A stretch of DNA of 64,000 nt, from positions 620,001-684,000 of the forward strand of contig JAFKAC010000012.1 of the NCBI GenBank assembly GCA_025766275.1, given 5' to 3'. The notes beneath the pieces are model-generated. The model searched no databases, had not been told where the DNA came from, and saw nothing but the letters and a program-made list of their open reading frames with translations. The stretch is from Lactarius indigo (Eukaryota > Basidiomycota > Agaricomycetes > Russulales > Russulaceae). Positions 9,695-20,796 of the stretch are shown in pieces. The translations under genes and the position numbers were made by a program. Within the stretch, counting starts at the first letter, position 1, and each line of letters opens with the position of its first letter.

Positions 9695-11838
9695 TCACCG
9701 AAAGTCTCGTGCCGTCCACGTGGACTGTTCATCACTGATCCTCTCAAATACGTTCGCCTGCTCCAACTGATAGATACTGTCCATCTTGTCATCCTTCGCC
9801 GCCAGCCACATCATCTGCAGTTGCTGGATGCGGGCAGCGAGGTGTTCTTCTTTGTACGCTGCGGCCTGGTAGCGTGTCACCTCCGCAGTCAGGGACTCAT
9901 CCCCGATGTGGTTCAAGGCGCGGTCTGTAATCTTGTCGGATGTGAGGATGACTAGATCCTCATGGGCGATGTGGGCGTGTCCCGCAGCTGACAGCATTGG
10001 ATGGGTGTAGAGGGGTTTGCCGTAGAGATGGGGGGAACCAGGGATAAGTCCCAGGACAAAGGGGTTTGCACCTCCGACTATCTGAACGTGGCTGGCATTC
10101 CTCTCTATGCCGTCGGGCCCGGTGATGGGGAAGTGAATGTAATGGGGCTGTCGATTTGCCCTAAACCCTTCAGGTGCAAGGACCTGCACAGGGTCGTCGT
10201 CGTGCGTAATGGGGGTGTGAAGTGCGACGCCGGGCAATCGCACATGTCCTTGAGGCATGGGGGTTCTGTCAGTGTGGACAAGCCATGGGGTGATTTGGGG
10301 ATTAGTAGGGTGGCTGTGCGTTTGAAGGAGGGGGTGTCTGACCGGGTAGTAATTACCATCCTCATGGTGAGCTTCGTCGTCAGGGAACGAAGCCTGCGCT
10401 GCCGCAGCTCGCTCAATCTCTTCTGCGCTAAGCGCAACTGTTCGTCTGCCCAATCCTTCGCTAACCTCCGCCAGTCCTCCGCCGCTTCTAACTCCTGTTG
10501 GGTCTTCGAGGGGACGCTCGGCAGGGAGAATTCCCCTTGTGCCGATGAGGTTGTCACCTGGGGGGATGACCGCAATGGGCTCACGATTGCCGCTGTCGTC
10601 TCGAAAGATGTGAGCGACGGCATGCTGCTCGTCGTCGGGCTGACGGGTCAGATCGGGGAACCTCTGTAGGACATTAGCCCACTCTTGAGTGGTGATATGC
10701 CCCGTTCGCAAGTTTGCAGGTGTGTACGGAGTGAGCTGGACCAGTTGAACCACAGTTTCTTCATCGTTTTCGATGAGGTTGGCAGCGTCTTGTGCGACTT
10801 GGTTGAGGAGGATCGCTGTGGTGACATGTCTGAGGGGAGAAGTGGGCATGGAAGTATGAGAAGATCGGATGTAGGAGTGATACTCTCCTTGACCGTCCTT
10901 GGGCTGGCTTTTAAGGTGTTGTATGGCTGTTTGGCCCACTTGATAGTCCTTTATTGCTTCTGGGGCAAACACATCGTCCTTATCGACCCACTGATTCTCT
11001 GAGTCGGGATAGCCTTTCCATTTGACAAGATACTGCAACTTTTTCTTTCTGCCGACGTGCTGGGAGTCCACAATGGCCTCGACTTCGTACTCCTCTTCGC
11101 CTTCCACAAGATCCGGTGGCGGACGTGGGAAGTTCTCGCCATGAAAGGTCGTATTTTTGTATGGCGTGAGAAGATCGATGTGGAACACTGGGTGGATGCT
11201 CCACTGTGTGGGAAGTTCAAGGCGGTAATTATAAGGGGACATCACCTGAACCACTTTAAACGGCCCGTGGCGTCGCGCCACTAATTTTGCCGTGGGCTGA
11301 TTGGTCTGTAGGTGTTTTCCTTCCAACCATACCTGGTCGCCGATTTGGTAGCGCGGGGTATCTTTATGCCAGACCCAGCTATCTTGTGCCTTCTTGATGA
11401 GGTCCTGGGCAAGCTGGCATGCTTCCTTTAGCTGTGTCAGTCTGGTGATCACGTTCGGAATTGGAGATTGCTTATCCATCCAATCAGCCATCGGGTTGTA
11501 TCCCATTAGAAGCATGAACGGCGATTGTTTCGTGTGTTCGTGGGGCCAGTTGTTGTGAGCAAATTCTGCTATGGGGAGGTACGCCGCCCAGTTATCTTGG
11601 CACTCATTGGCCCAGAACCGCAGATATTGCTCGAGCCATTGATTGGTTCGTTCAGACTGCCCGTCCGTGCATGGGTGATAGGCCGTTGAAATGTTCTGTT
11701 GGATGCCCAGTATACGGCATACTTCTCTTGTGAATTTGGAGGTGAATCGGGGGTCGCGATCACTAATGATTTTACGCAGTAGCCCAAACCGTTTGAATAC
11801 ATGATTGACATACAGAATGGCGGTATCTTCTGCCATGA
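9695..11838 (-). pseudogene. Ty3-1 pol, 3' segment: integrase core, chromodomain, C-terminal module
   Basis: This part follows the Ty3-2 insertion point (AEDTAILYVNHVFKRFG). It holds the rest of the integrase DDE core (ISDRDPRF, TDGQSERTNQWLEQYLRFW), the GPFKVVQVMSPYNY C-terminal integrase region, and a chromodomain (EEYEVEAIVDSQ, LVKWKGYPDSENQWV) near 10950-11110. A downstream module of about 400 residues ends ...TWTARDFR with a terminal coiled-coil-like stretch. Chromodomains of this class direct integration to particular chromatin. The frame is open throughout, but the gene is severed from its 5' part by 9 kb. Confidence 0.9.
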
Positions 11839-12344
11839 TGTTACGCTCCACCGGCATTAGTCCGACGTGGACTTGGAGAGGCGTAGTCGACTTAGCGAAG
11901 ATAGGTGAATGGGGACCATGTGTCAACCCAACACAAGCTGAACAGGGGCACTACAGGCACACGCTGCAGCAAAAGATGAAGAAGAGTATTCCTTGGCGAA
12001 TACAAGCGGAGGCACACTTAGTCTGGGACTAAGGCGAACAAAGGACAAGTCAAGTGGTGGATTGAAGAAGACCAAGATGGGGACTCTTGGTCTTCTGAGT
12101 CAACTACTTATACAGATACACGTGGGCTTTAAAGCGCCGCTGGAATAGTATGTAACCAATAGCGTAACTAGCTCAAACCCTAGTACAGCTATCCTAGGAA
12201 TGAGTCATGCACAAGTCACCATCACATGTGAACTACTATGCTGACTGATGCGAAGTAAGAGTCCATGACTAATGCTGATACTGGACCATAGTCATAACCG
12301 GTCATGAGTCGTATGTAATGAGTCATTGAGTCTGTACCGTAACA
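11839..12344 (-). repeat. Ty3-2 3' LTR
   Basis: 506 bp, TGTTACGCTCC...CCGTAACA on the plus strand. I count about 23 differences by eye from 20291-20796, all but one transitions. Confidence 0.9.
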
Positions 12345-12356
12345 TCACCCCCTTTT
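12345..12356 (-). promoter_or_regulatory. Ty3-2 polypurine tract
   Basis: AAAAGGGGGTGA on the minus strand abuts the 3' LTR, identical to that of Ty3-1 and Ty3-4. Confidence 0.8.
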
Positions 12357-12400
12357 CAGGAGTGAGGCCCACCTCACTAATCTGCCACCGATTCCTGTCT

Positions 12401-12961
12401 TGTTACAACTTTCTACTGCTATCTCGTTCCATTCTTCGGACTCGTTCTTTCCTCTTTCCTATCCCGTCCCTTCCCCACATTACGAGCCCTGTATGACTAC
12501 GCGGACGATATGTTTACCTGGTTCCTATCACGCGCCTTGCTTATCGTCGTTATCTTTTGATAAAGCTCGACATGTGCTAGTTTCCGTTCAATTCTCACTC
12601 ACGCACGGACCCGCGTGATTATCCTTTGTTCCCTGTATGTACCATTCTTTATTTCCAGACTGGGAGCGGCGTTATTCTCTTACCCATCTCATGTGATAAC
12701 GGAGCATATATAAGCCTAGTACTATCTAGCTTGTACGGTAGACTAGACTTCTTGTGTAATAACTACACTCGACGCAGAGTCTCTCGACCCTCAGCCTTTG
12801 CTAGACCTTCGCGTCTTAGCCATCCTCTATAGTCCAAGTGGCATACACCCTTGTGACTCTTGTGCATCATTACATCTGAAGTTGAGCCTTTGAGCTTGGA
12901 CTACCGGTTATTTGACTGACTTGGTACAGGTCGTACCTAACGCCCCTGTAGTGGCGTTACA
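12401..12961 (+). repeat. solo LTR of the Ty3-3 family
   Basis: 561 bp, TGTTACAACTTTC...GGCGTTACA, flanked by TGTCT at 12396-12400 and 12962-12966. It matches the Ty3-3 LTR in the opposite orientation. It interrupts the last codons of Ty3-2 pol, so the visible tail VTPLQGR is LTR-derived. Confidence 0.9.
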
Positions 12962-15900
12962 TGTCTCATCCGTTCTGCTTCATCTTCCATCCTTGCCAAT
13001 ATGTTAGCACGTTCCAACCGATAGAGACTGTCCTTTTTATCCACAGTCACCATCTCCCTCTCCATCTGCAATTGCCAAATTCGCTTCTCCAGTTGGTCTT
13101 CGGCGAAGGCGAACTGCCGGAACCGGCGTAGTTCTTGAGTGAGGGTGACATCCCCAATACGCATGAGCAGCAGGTCTGTGGGGTGTCGATCGCGGAGCAT
13201 GAAATACTCCTCGTGTGGGATGAAGGCGCGATTGTTCTTTGGGAGGTGAGGAGTGGCGTAAAGGGGTTTACCGTAAAGGAAGCCAGACCCTGGAGCTAAT
13301 CCGAGTACGAAGGGGTCTCCTCCACGGATAACTTGCACGTGGGACGCTTGCACCATCGGTCCGTTGGGGAGCTTGATCGGGAACAGAATGTAATCAGGTC
13401 CTCTATTGATCTGGAACCCTTCAGGGACGACGGCCCTGGTTGCTGGGTCTCGTTCCCCCATTGGTGTATAACGAGCCGCTTGTGCCACGGCGACTTGTCC
13501 TCAGTGTAGAGGCCCCCCCGCTGCGTCGATGAGGTAGGGAGTGGCGGCTGGATCTTCAGCGTAGAATTCATGGTTAAGGAATGTGTGCCTGATGGGGTAA
13601 TGGTCTCCAAGCTCGTCTTCATCCTCATCTTCGTCCAGTACTCCCTCCGCTCCTTCATCATTCGGCGTCGGCAGGCGGCGATATGCAGTTGCTCCCGCTG
13701 CCACTGCGCCGCCGTCTCCTTCCACTCTTGTTCGTACTTCTGTATGGCATTGGGCGGCTTCACCACGTGGGACAGCTGCTTGAAGCTGAAAAAGCTCGTC
13801 TTCTGTGAGGAAGACTTTGGGCTCACCGGTGTCGGGGTTTGTAAGGGCGTACATTGGCGGAGGTGTTGGTTGAGTTGTTGCTGGATCGTCGTCGAGAGTT
13901 CCCTGTATGGGCACAGGGAATCGTTGCAATGTCTGGTGCAATTCTTCACTAGTGATAGGGCTGTCTTCCTCATGCTGCATGGAGGTACCGCCTCTGGTAG
14001 GAGCTCCACCGGTTGCAGCTTTGTTGGAGGAGTCGGGGTCAACAAGCGTGGCGGAGGAGTTGTTGACGAGAGTGGAGAGGAGTGTGAGCTGGTCATTGCG
14101 TCGAGTGGTGGACATGAGAGGGATGGATGATGGGGACTTAACACGATGAGATGCCATCCTTATATGCGTCTCCCTGTCGGGGTTGGAATGTTTAAACTCC
14201 CGAACGGCTTCATCGGCGAATACGTCATCCTTATCTATCCATTGGTTATCAGAGTCTGGGTACCCCTTCCATTTTACGAGGTATTGGAGCCGACGTCTTC
14301 TGCCGAACTGCCGAGAGTCCAGAATCTTCTCGACTTCATATTCCTCTTCGTTATCAACCAAATCAGGCAGTGGGCGCTGATAGTTTGGTCCGTGCGTGGG
14401 TGTCTCGCGATAAGGTGTGAGAAGATCTATGTGGAAGACATCATGGATACTCCACTGTGTGGGAAGTTCGAGGCGATAATTGACAGGGGACATCACCTGG
14501 ATGACCTTAAACGGTCCATGTTGTTTGGCAGCGAGTTTTGCGGTTGGCTGGTGCGTGCGTAAGTGGTGCCCCTCAAGCCACACAAGGTCTCCTTCTTTGA
14601 ACTTGGGCGTATCTTTATGCTTGATCCATGACTTCTGTGCCCAAGTCATACAGGAGAAGGCATGCTGTTGCGCCTGTTTGAACTGGTCTAGCCTTAATGA
14701 CACTTGTGGGATAGGGGAAGGCCTATCGGTCCAATCAGCGCGAGGGTTGAATCCTGATAAGAGAAAGAAGGGGGACTCCCGCGTGGTCTCATTGGGCCAG
14801 TTGTTATGAGTGAATTCTGCCATAGGCAGATAACGGACCCAGTCGTCTTGTCGCTCATTTACCCAGAAACGGAGGTATTGTTCTAGCCATTGATTCGTTC
14901 GTTCTGATTGGCCATTGGTTCTGGGATGATAAGCGGTCGATATGTTTTGGCTGATGCCAAGGATTTTGCACATCTCTCGCATAAACTTGGATGCGAAGCG
15001 AGGATCTCGGTCACTGATAACGCGCAAGGGGAGCCCAAACCGTGGGAAAACGTGGGAAACATACAGGGCAGCTGTTCCTTCGGCCGTTATCTCCTCATTA
15101 CAGGGAATGAAAATGGCTGCTTTGGTGCAGTCATGATCGGTTATTGTTAGAATGGAATTGTAGCCACGAGAGACGGGTAACTTAGTGATGAAGTCCACTG
15201 CGATGGTTTCAAATGGCAAGGCTTCCGGTTTAGGATAGATGGGTTGTAAGGGTGCTCTGATGGGACGAAGGTTGACTTTGTGCCGCTGGCACTCTGCGCA
15301 GCCTTTGATGTAATCTGTGACGTCATTCTTCATCTGTGGCCACCAGTAGTGTCGCTCAGTAAGTTGGAGGGTGCGTTTAATGCCAGGATGACCGTAGACA
15401 GGAGAGTCGTGGTGAGTGGCGATAATAGTGCGCTTGTTGTGGATGCCGCTGGTGACTACTCAGTGTCCGTCTTTATACCACGTCCCTTCAATGTCCTTTA
15501 GTTTGTGAGCGTCGACCCAGGGCTTTAACTTAGCTATGTCTTGTTCATAAATGGGGTGTTCGGGTGTCATCTCTGCAGGCAGGACTTCAGGTCTCCAGTG
15601 CAGATGCCGGGGTTCTTCTAATGTGGTGGCATGTGCGAAGACGCTCTCTGGTAATACGGTTACTCCTTCATTGTCGTTCTCTCCTTGATCGTAGTCCGGC
15701 CTCTGCGATAGCGTGTCAGCGCGTCCGTTGGAGGTTCCTTTGATGTGATGAATCTCGAAATCATATTCCGAGAGTTCAAGTACTTCCCTGGCTACGCGCC
15801 TGCTAATCTTTTGTGGTGATTTCCAGTATTGCAGGTTGAGGTGATCCGAGAATACTTTGATCTTATGAGGAGAGCCCGCTAAAAGGGGTCTCCAATGGCG

Positions 15901-16469
15901 GAAGGCCTTGACAATTGCTAGGAGTTCAAGGTCGTAAATGTCGTAATTTCGTTCGGCTTCATTGAGGGTAGATGAGTAATAGCCAATGGGGTGTCGTTTA
16001 CCATCTGCCTTGCGCTGAAGAAGGACTGCGCCTGTAGCAAAGCCAGACGTGTCGACTTCTAGTTCGAATTGTTGGGTGAGATCTGGGTGCGCTAGGACGG
16101 GTTCGCTAGTAACAAGGGTTTTAAGGTCTTGAAATGCTTTTTCTTCTTTGGTCCCCCAGTGCCATTCGACGTCTTTGTGTGTAAGTTTGTTAAGGGGTCG
16201 TGCTTTAGTTGCAAATCCTCGTATGAAGGGTCGGTAAAAATTGCAGAAGCCTAGAAAAGAGCGGACGTCCTTAACTTTGGTTGGCGTGGGCCAGTCCTTG
16301 ATGCCCGAAATTTTGACAGGGTCCATGCATGTCACCCCCTTTTCAAGGATTACCCCCAGGTAATCCATGTGTGGGAAGTGGAAGAGGCATTTCTCGAGCT
16401 TGTAATATAGATCATGTTCCGCGGATACGCGGAGGACATCTTTGACGGCTTCGATGTGATCAGGTAACG
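12937..16469 (-). pseudogene. Ty3-2 pol, 3' part: RT end, RNase H, integrase, chromodomain, C-terminal module
   Basis: The part continues RT from PDHIEAVKDVLRV after the solo LTR at 16470. It shows the RT thumb/connection (MDYLGVILEKGV, VRSFLGFCNFYRPFIRG), RNase H (LEVDTSGFATGAVLLQ, ELLAIVKAFRHW), the integrase zinc-binding HHCC region near 15300-15420, and the catalytic core (AVDFITKLPVSRG, SDRDPRFASKF, GQSERTNQ). A chromodomain (EEEYEVEKILDSRQFG, VKWKGYPDSDNQW) follows near 14220-14370, then the C-terminal module ending near 12950. TGA stops at 15460-15462 and 13501-13503 stand where related copies have arginine; the frame is otherwise continuous. Confidence 0.9.
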
Positions 16470-17048
16470 TGTTACGCCCTAGCAGGGGCATGGGTTCTAA
16501 AGGTTCTGAATCACACAAGTATCAAGCGAAGACCTCTGTTGTCTTATTGCTATGAAATACGAGTGACAAAGGTGTGGCACAAGGTGCAGCACTACTCTGT
16601 AATGTAGGACTCCTCGTCCAAAGTGTCTAACACTTCTCTACACTTGATCTTGCTAGTGCACAGAGTATAACAGGTGTAACGCGTTGATATAGTTCAACTG
16701 CAAAGACTTCGAAGTGTCCTGGTTAGGGACTGAGGTAGGGGATGCACAAGAAGAGAGGGATAAGGTGAGGTCACACCAAAGTACGGAGGCAAGGTTGCTA
16801 GATTGCAAACGAAGCCAAGTCTGGCTTCCTACGGTCTATGGTACAGGTTTATATAGGACAGGGTTCCAAACAACATGAACACAAGTCCACACAATATCAA
16901 AGAGACTAAACGGAGTAAACAGAAGTTCGGATCAAAGAAACAGCGCCACTAGTAACAGTAGCTCCTTTGGTAACAAGGTATAGTACAGAAGGGGGAAGGC
17001 AGGGTGGAGACATACTGTGACTTAGGTCCGAAGCGTCGGATCATAACA
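16470..17048 (-). repeat. solo LTR, orphan family, inside Ty3-2 RT
   Basis: 579 bp, TGTTACGCCC...ATAACA on the plus strand, target duplication TAACG (16465-16469 and 17049-17053). Removal rejoins GIATGLHHSLPDHIEAV in the RT just after YMDD. Orientation is taken from a TATA box (TATATAAA, from 16855 leftwards) 33 nt before AGACTTGGCTT (16822-16812). No full element with this LTR is in the window. Confidence 0.9.
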
Positions 17049-18332
17049 TAACGAGTGATGGAGTCCCGTAGCGATGCCAATGTCGTCCATATACACTCGA
17101 ATGACGGTTCCCTGTTGCTCATGCTTTGCAATAATATCTCTGAAGATGAAGTTCATCATGGTCTGGAATGTTGCCAGAGAATTGGTTAAGCTGAAAAACA
17201 TCACCATAGGTTCGAATAAGCCGTAACGCGTTTTAAACGCTGCTTTTTCTTTGTCTCCTTCCTTGATTCGTACGTTGTTGTACCCCCATCTAACGTTGAG
17301 CTTAGTATAGATGTGGGCATTGCTAAGATCAGTGATAAGATCGGAAATGAGAGGGAGCGGGTATTGATTGCGGATAGTGACCGCGTTGATCTTCCGGTAG
17401 TCCTGGACAGGTCTTAACTTTCCATCCTTCTTCTTGATGAAGAAGAAGGATGACGCGTAGGGGGATTTCAAAGGTCGTATGTACCCCTTCTTCAGTTGTT
17501 CGTTAATCCATTCGCGTAGTTTCTTGTCCTCTTCTTGGGTCATTGGGTATATTTTACAGTCAATTGCATCTGCGGTTCCCAGTTTGAACTCAATAGCATG
17601 ATCCCAGGGCCTGCTGGGCGGAAACCTGTCTGACGCTTCTTCACTGAAGAGACGTTCAAACTCTCGATATTCAGGGGGTAACTCAGCTTTGGTGACATAT
17701 TGCTGAGCAGCGATGGCGAGGTCAGTAGCAGTAGCTCGGATTCGGCATCCCTCTTCGAATTGTTGCCGTTGTTCGTCCGTAATAATGCAGGAGTGTACTA
17801 TTTCGTAGTCATCGTTTTGAACGATGGTTGATGCAACGACCGGCACTGTTTTGACATATGGGTTAGTTGATCGAATAATAATAGGGAGCATGTCTTCGTG
17901 TATGGCGGCTTGCGACCACTTGATGTGTGGGTCATAGATAGTGAGCCATGGGTATCCCAACACGATATCCTTGTTGCCTATATCGGTGATAAGGAAGCGG
18001 ATTTCCTTGTAAATGCCTTTAGTTTGAACATCAACGTCTGTATAGTGAGTGATACGCCCCGATTTGTTTTCTGTATTGTCGATATTCCATATTTTCTTTG
18101 GGACGTCCAATAGCTTAGTCCCTAACCCCATCCTTTTAGCAAAGGAGGGTTTCATAAAGCAGTGAGTCGCTCCGGAGTCGACTAGTGCTCGTATGTCGGC
18201 CATTGTGTAACTTGTGTGAATCGAAACTGGGACTCTCATAGAACGGTAGCGAGTCATGATTACACTGTTACAATTAACTGCCCTCACCCAGGCTGATGGG
18301 TTCAGGCGTCCTGAAAACCCTCCTTTTTCCAC
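17049..18332 (-). pseudogene. Ty3-2 pol, 5' part: protease and RT palm/fingers
   Basis: It opens in the -1 frame relative to gag across the overlap (EKGGFSGRLNPSAWVRAV). An aspartic protease motif, LVDSGATHCF, lies near 18165-18190. RT motifs are FFFIKKKDGKLRPVQDYR, then LPLISDLITDLSNA, NVRWGYNN (family usually DIRWGYNN, so the first catalytic Asp is Asn here) and VYMDDIGIAT near 17080. No ATG opens the frame, which fits expression by ribosomal frameshifting from gag. The frame is cut by the solo LTR. Confidence 0.9.
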
Positions 18333-20269
18333 AGCTGTTGGAGGATAATGTCCTTTATGTCGTCTGATTCTCCAGCTACTCCGTTAAGCCAGTCACTGGC
18401 GCGCTGTTGAGGGGGTACTTCTTGAACCGCCCTGGTAGTGACTTCTGGTTCTTGTTGATGGTAGTCAGTGTCGATATACCGACTGGTCGATGCTTGGGGT
18501 TGATATCCCTCTCGCGGTTGTCTGCAATTACGGGCCATATGTCCGTCCTTTCCACAGTTGTAACATGTGACTGGCCTTTGGTTATTACGTCCCCCTCCTC
18601 TTTGCAGGAATCCTCCCCTTGGTTGATATGGGGGACACGGAGCAAGTATATCTTCTGCTCCCGTGAGTCGCCCTCGAATTCGGTCGGCTGAGGTATCCAT
18701 CGCGTTAGGGTCTCGGGGCAGGTTTCTTGGTTGCCAAGAACTTCTTGGCGGTCCTTGCCACTGTCGTTGTTGTCGTGGTCTTCCTTGTCCTTGTCCTTGA
18801 GGAACTCCTTTATTCAATACCGCTTTAAGATGGAGGTATTGTTGTTGACGGGTAGTAGCTGCTTCTTTCCACTCGCAGTAGTTGCATGGGTTGTCGAGAG
18901 TGTAGACCTTTTCATATAGGTCTTTTGGTAATCCGCTTGCAAATAGATCGAGCGTTTGCGGATCGTCGAGTCTGTACTGAGCGCGGTGTATTAACTGTTC
19001 GAATTGGGTGCAGTACTCATCTAAGTTGCCCCCGATCATTTTGACTCCTCTCTTAAGCTCGTATTGAGCTTGTTCTTGTTCCATTGTGTTCCTGAAACGT
19101 TGCATGAAGCTGCGCGTGACTTCGTTCCATAATCCTTCGCTTGTACGGGGTATCCCCGCTTGTATCTGGCCGTTAAGCCAGGTAAGCATGGCTAATACCC
19201 ATTCGCTGACATTGGTGCCTTTGATATATGATAGGAAAAGCAGGGCGCGTCGGTATGGGGTCGCCATAATGCCTTCGTCGGCATTCATGCCCCAGTAGAC
19301 ATGCCATTGAGTAAGAAACGCTTCAACTTTTGCGCGTTCTCCATCGAATACTGTGGGAGCTTCGCCAGCTAATTTATTACTTGGAGGGATGATGGGACCT
19401 GCACCTGGTAATCCTCCTCCAGGGTGTCCTCCTCCTGGTGGTCCTCCTGGAAACCCTCCAGGGAGTCCTCCGGGGAATCCCCCGAACCCGGGTCCTCTTG
19501 ATGGAGGTCTTCCTCCTCCTCCTGGTAGACCGCCAGGAGGTTCACCTCCTCCACTAGGGGGATCGGCTACATCAGGTCCGATGGCTCGATGGATTGCTAC
19601 GTCATCTTCGGTCATCCAATGACCGGTATAGGGGTTGATGGGAGCTAGGTTGGTTCGAGATTCTTCTGCGATGCGTCTTTGTTCTTCTAGGGCTATTTGA
19701 TCCCTCATTGTGAGCTGCGCTTCTTCTTGTGTAATGGTGGCGGTTGCCATTGCGACCGCTGGACTATGAATGTGGATTACTTCTGGTTCGGGTTGGTGAA
19801 TAGTAAGGGACTCAGTTTGTTGTATGATGCGTTCGCCAATAGCTCCTAGGCTGTTGTCTTCTGCTGGCGTATTTCCCCTACTTGGTGACTGACTTTCAGA
19901 GGCTTCTTCTCCGCTAATCCCTTCGTCAGTGTGTTCTTGTGCTTGTCCGTCAATAGGACCGTAATCTGCGCGGCTGTTTAGTTCTCGCGCGTCGATATCG
20001 CAGTTGTAGTTTCTTCCGGCTGGTCGTACAATATCCCAACGGTGGTCTATGGGATTCCAAGTAACCTCAGTCCAACAGAGGTGTTCGAAATTAAACTCAA
20101 CAGGTCGGAAACGGTTAGGACCGTTGAATTCTACAAAGTATCCGGTGTCTTCTCCTCGTTCTCTCCACTGAGCTGCTCCTAGAAATCTTGTGGGTACGTT
20201 GCGATCTCCTCGTCTTTCAATATGATAGGGACGGAACGACGTCCACTGTTCTCTGGTCGAGTACACCAT
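18302..20269 (-). CDS. gag: Ty3-2 Gag
   Basis: A complete 655-residue frame starts at ATG 20269, 10 nt after the primer-binding site. An N-terminal domain of about 120 residues (REQWTSFRPYHIERRGDRN, FNFEHLCWTEVTWNPIDH) is shared with Ty3-1 and Ty3-4. An acidic linker follows, then a Gly/Pro-rich tract of about 60 residues (near 19380-19560), the capsid region (APTVFDGERAKVEAFLTQW, YCTQFEQLIHRAQYRLDDPQT) and one CCHC knuckle, CYNCGKDGHMARNC, near 18530-18570. Gag forms the particle and packages RNA. The stop lies 13 nt after the slippery heptamer. This is the only fully intact gag in the nest. Confidence 0.93.
   Translation of the reverse strand: MVYSTREQWTSFRPYHIERRGDRNVPTRFLGAAQWRERGEDTGYFVEFNGPNRFRPVEFNFEHLCWTEVTWNPIDHRWDIVRPAGRNYNCDIDARELNSRADYGPIDGQAQEHTDEGISGEEASESQSPSRGNTPAEDNSLGAIGERIIQQTESLTIHQPEPEVIHIHSPAVAMATATITQEEAQLTMRDQIALEEQRRIAEESRTNLAPINPYTGHWMTEDDVAIHRAIGPDVADPPSGGGEPPGGLPGGGGRPPSRGPGFGGFPGGLPGGFPGGPPGGGHPGGGLPGAGPIIPPSNKLAGEAPTVFDGERAKVEAFLTQWHVYWGMNADEGIMATPYRRALLFLSYIKGTNVSEWVLAMLTWLNGQIQAGIPRTSEGLWNEVTRSFMQRFRNTMEQEQAQYELKRGVKMIGGNLDEYCTQFEQLIHRAQYRLDDPQTLDLFASGLPKDLYEKVYTLDNPCNYCEWKEAATTRQQQYLHLKAVLNKGVPQGQGQGRPRQQRQWQGPPRSSWQPRNLPRDPNAMDTSADRIRGRLTGAEDILAPCPPYQPRGGFLQRGGGRNNQRPVTCYNCGKDGHMARNCRQPREGYQPQASTSRYIDTDYHQQEPEVTTRAVQEVPPQQRASDWLNGVAGESDDIKDIILQQLWKKEGFQDA
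18314..18320 (-). promoter_or_regulatory. Ty3-2 putative -1 frameshift site GGGTTTT
   Basis: In the gag frame the heptamer reads G GGT TTT, of the X XXY YYZ type, just before the gag stop. A -1 slip enters the pol frame. It occupies the same place in Ty3-1 and Ty3-4. Confidence 0.65.
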
Positions 20270-20277
20270 GATTGAGG

Positions 20278-20288
20278 ATCTTGGTCTT
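20278..20288 (-). promoter_or_regulatory. Ty3-2 self-type primer-binding site
   Basis: AAGACCAAGAT lies 2 nt inside the 5' LTR and is perfectly complementary to ATCTTGGTCTT at 20530-20520 within the LTR, which starts 34 nt after TATAAGTA. No tRNA-like 3' end match was seen. Confidence 0.75.
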
Positions 20289-20290
20289 AA

Positions 20291-20796
20291 TGTTACGCTC
20301 CACCGGCGTTAGTCTGATGTGGACTTGGAGAGGCGTAGTTGACTTAGCGAAGATAGGTGAATGGGGACCACGTGTCAACCCAACACAAGCTGAACAGGGG
20401 CACTACGGGCACACACTGCAGCAAAAGATGAAGAAGAGTATTCCTTGGCGAATACAAGCGGAGGCACACTTAGTCCGGGACTAAGGCGAACAAAGGACGA
20501 GTCAAGTGGTGGATTGAAGAAGACCAAGATGGGGACTCTTGGTCTTCCGAGTCGACTACTTATACAGATACACACGGGCTTTAAAGCGCCACTGGAATAG
20601 TATGTAACCAATAGCGTAACTAGCTCGAACCCTAGTACAGCTATCCTAGGAATGAGTCATGCACGAGTCACAATCACATGTGAACTACTATGCTGACTGA
20701 TGCGAAGTAAGAGTCCATGACTAATGCTGATACCGGACCGTAGTCATAACCGGTCATGAGTCATATGTAATGAGTCATTAAGTCCGTACTGTAACA
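20291..20796 (-). repeat. Ty3-2 5' LTR
   Basis: 506 bp. It contains TATAAGTA (20564-20557, minus strand) and a predicted transcript start at 20530. Confidence 0.92.

Larger units (their letters stand above)
11839..20796 (-). mobile_element. Ty3-2: Ty3/gypsy chromodomain retrotransposon inside the Ty3-1 integrase
   Basis: 506-bp LTRs lie at 11839-12344 and 20291-20796. Target duplication CATGA is present on both sides (11834-11838 and 20797-20801). Removing the element and one duplication rejoins NKEI and MAEDTAI of the Ty3-1 integrase in frame. The internal region holds an intact gag, and a pol broken by two TGA stops and a solo LTR in RT, with another solo LTR at the pol 3' end. Confidence 0.95.

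Noticed and set aside
10001..11002. Long plus-strand frames opposite Ty3-1 pol, and similar antisense frames over the other gags and pols
   Set aside because: These are shadows of real retroelement frames. The Gly/Pro tracts especially leave open antisense frames.
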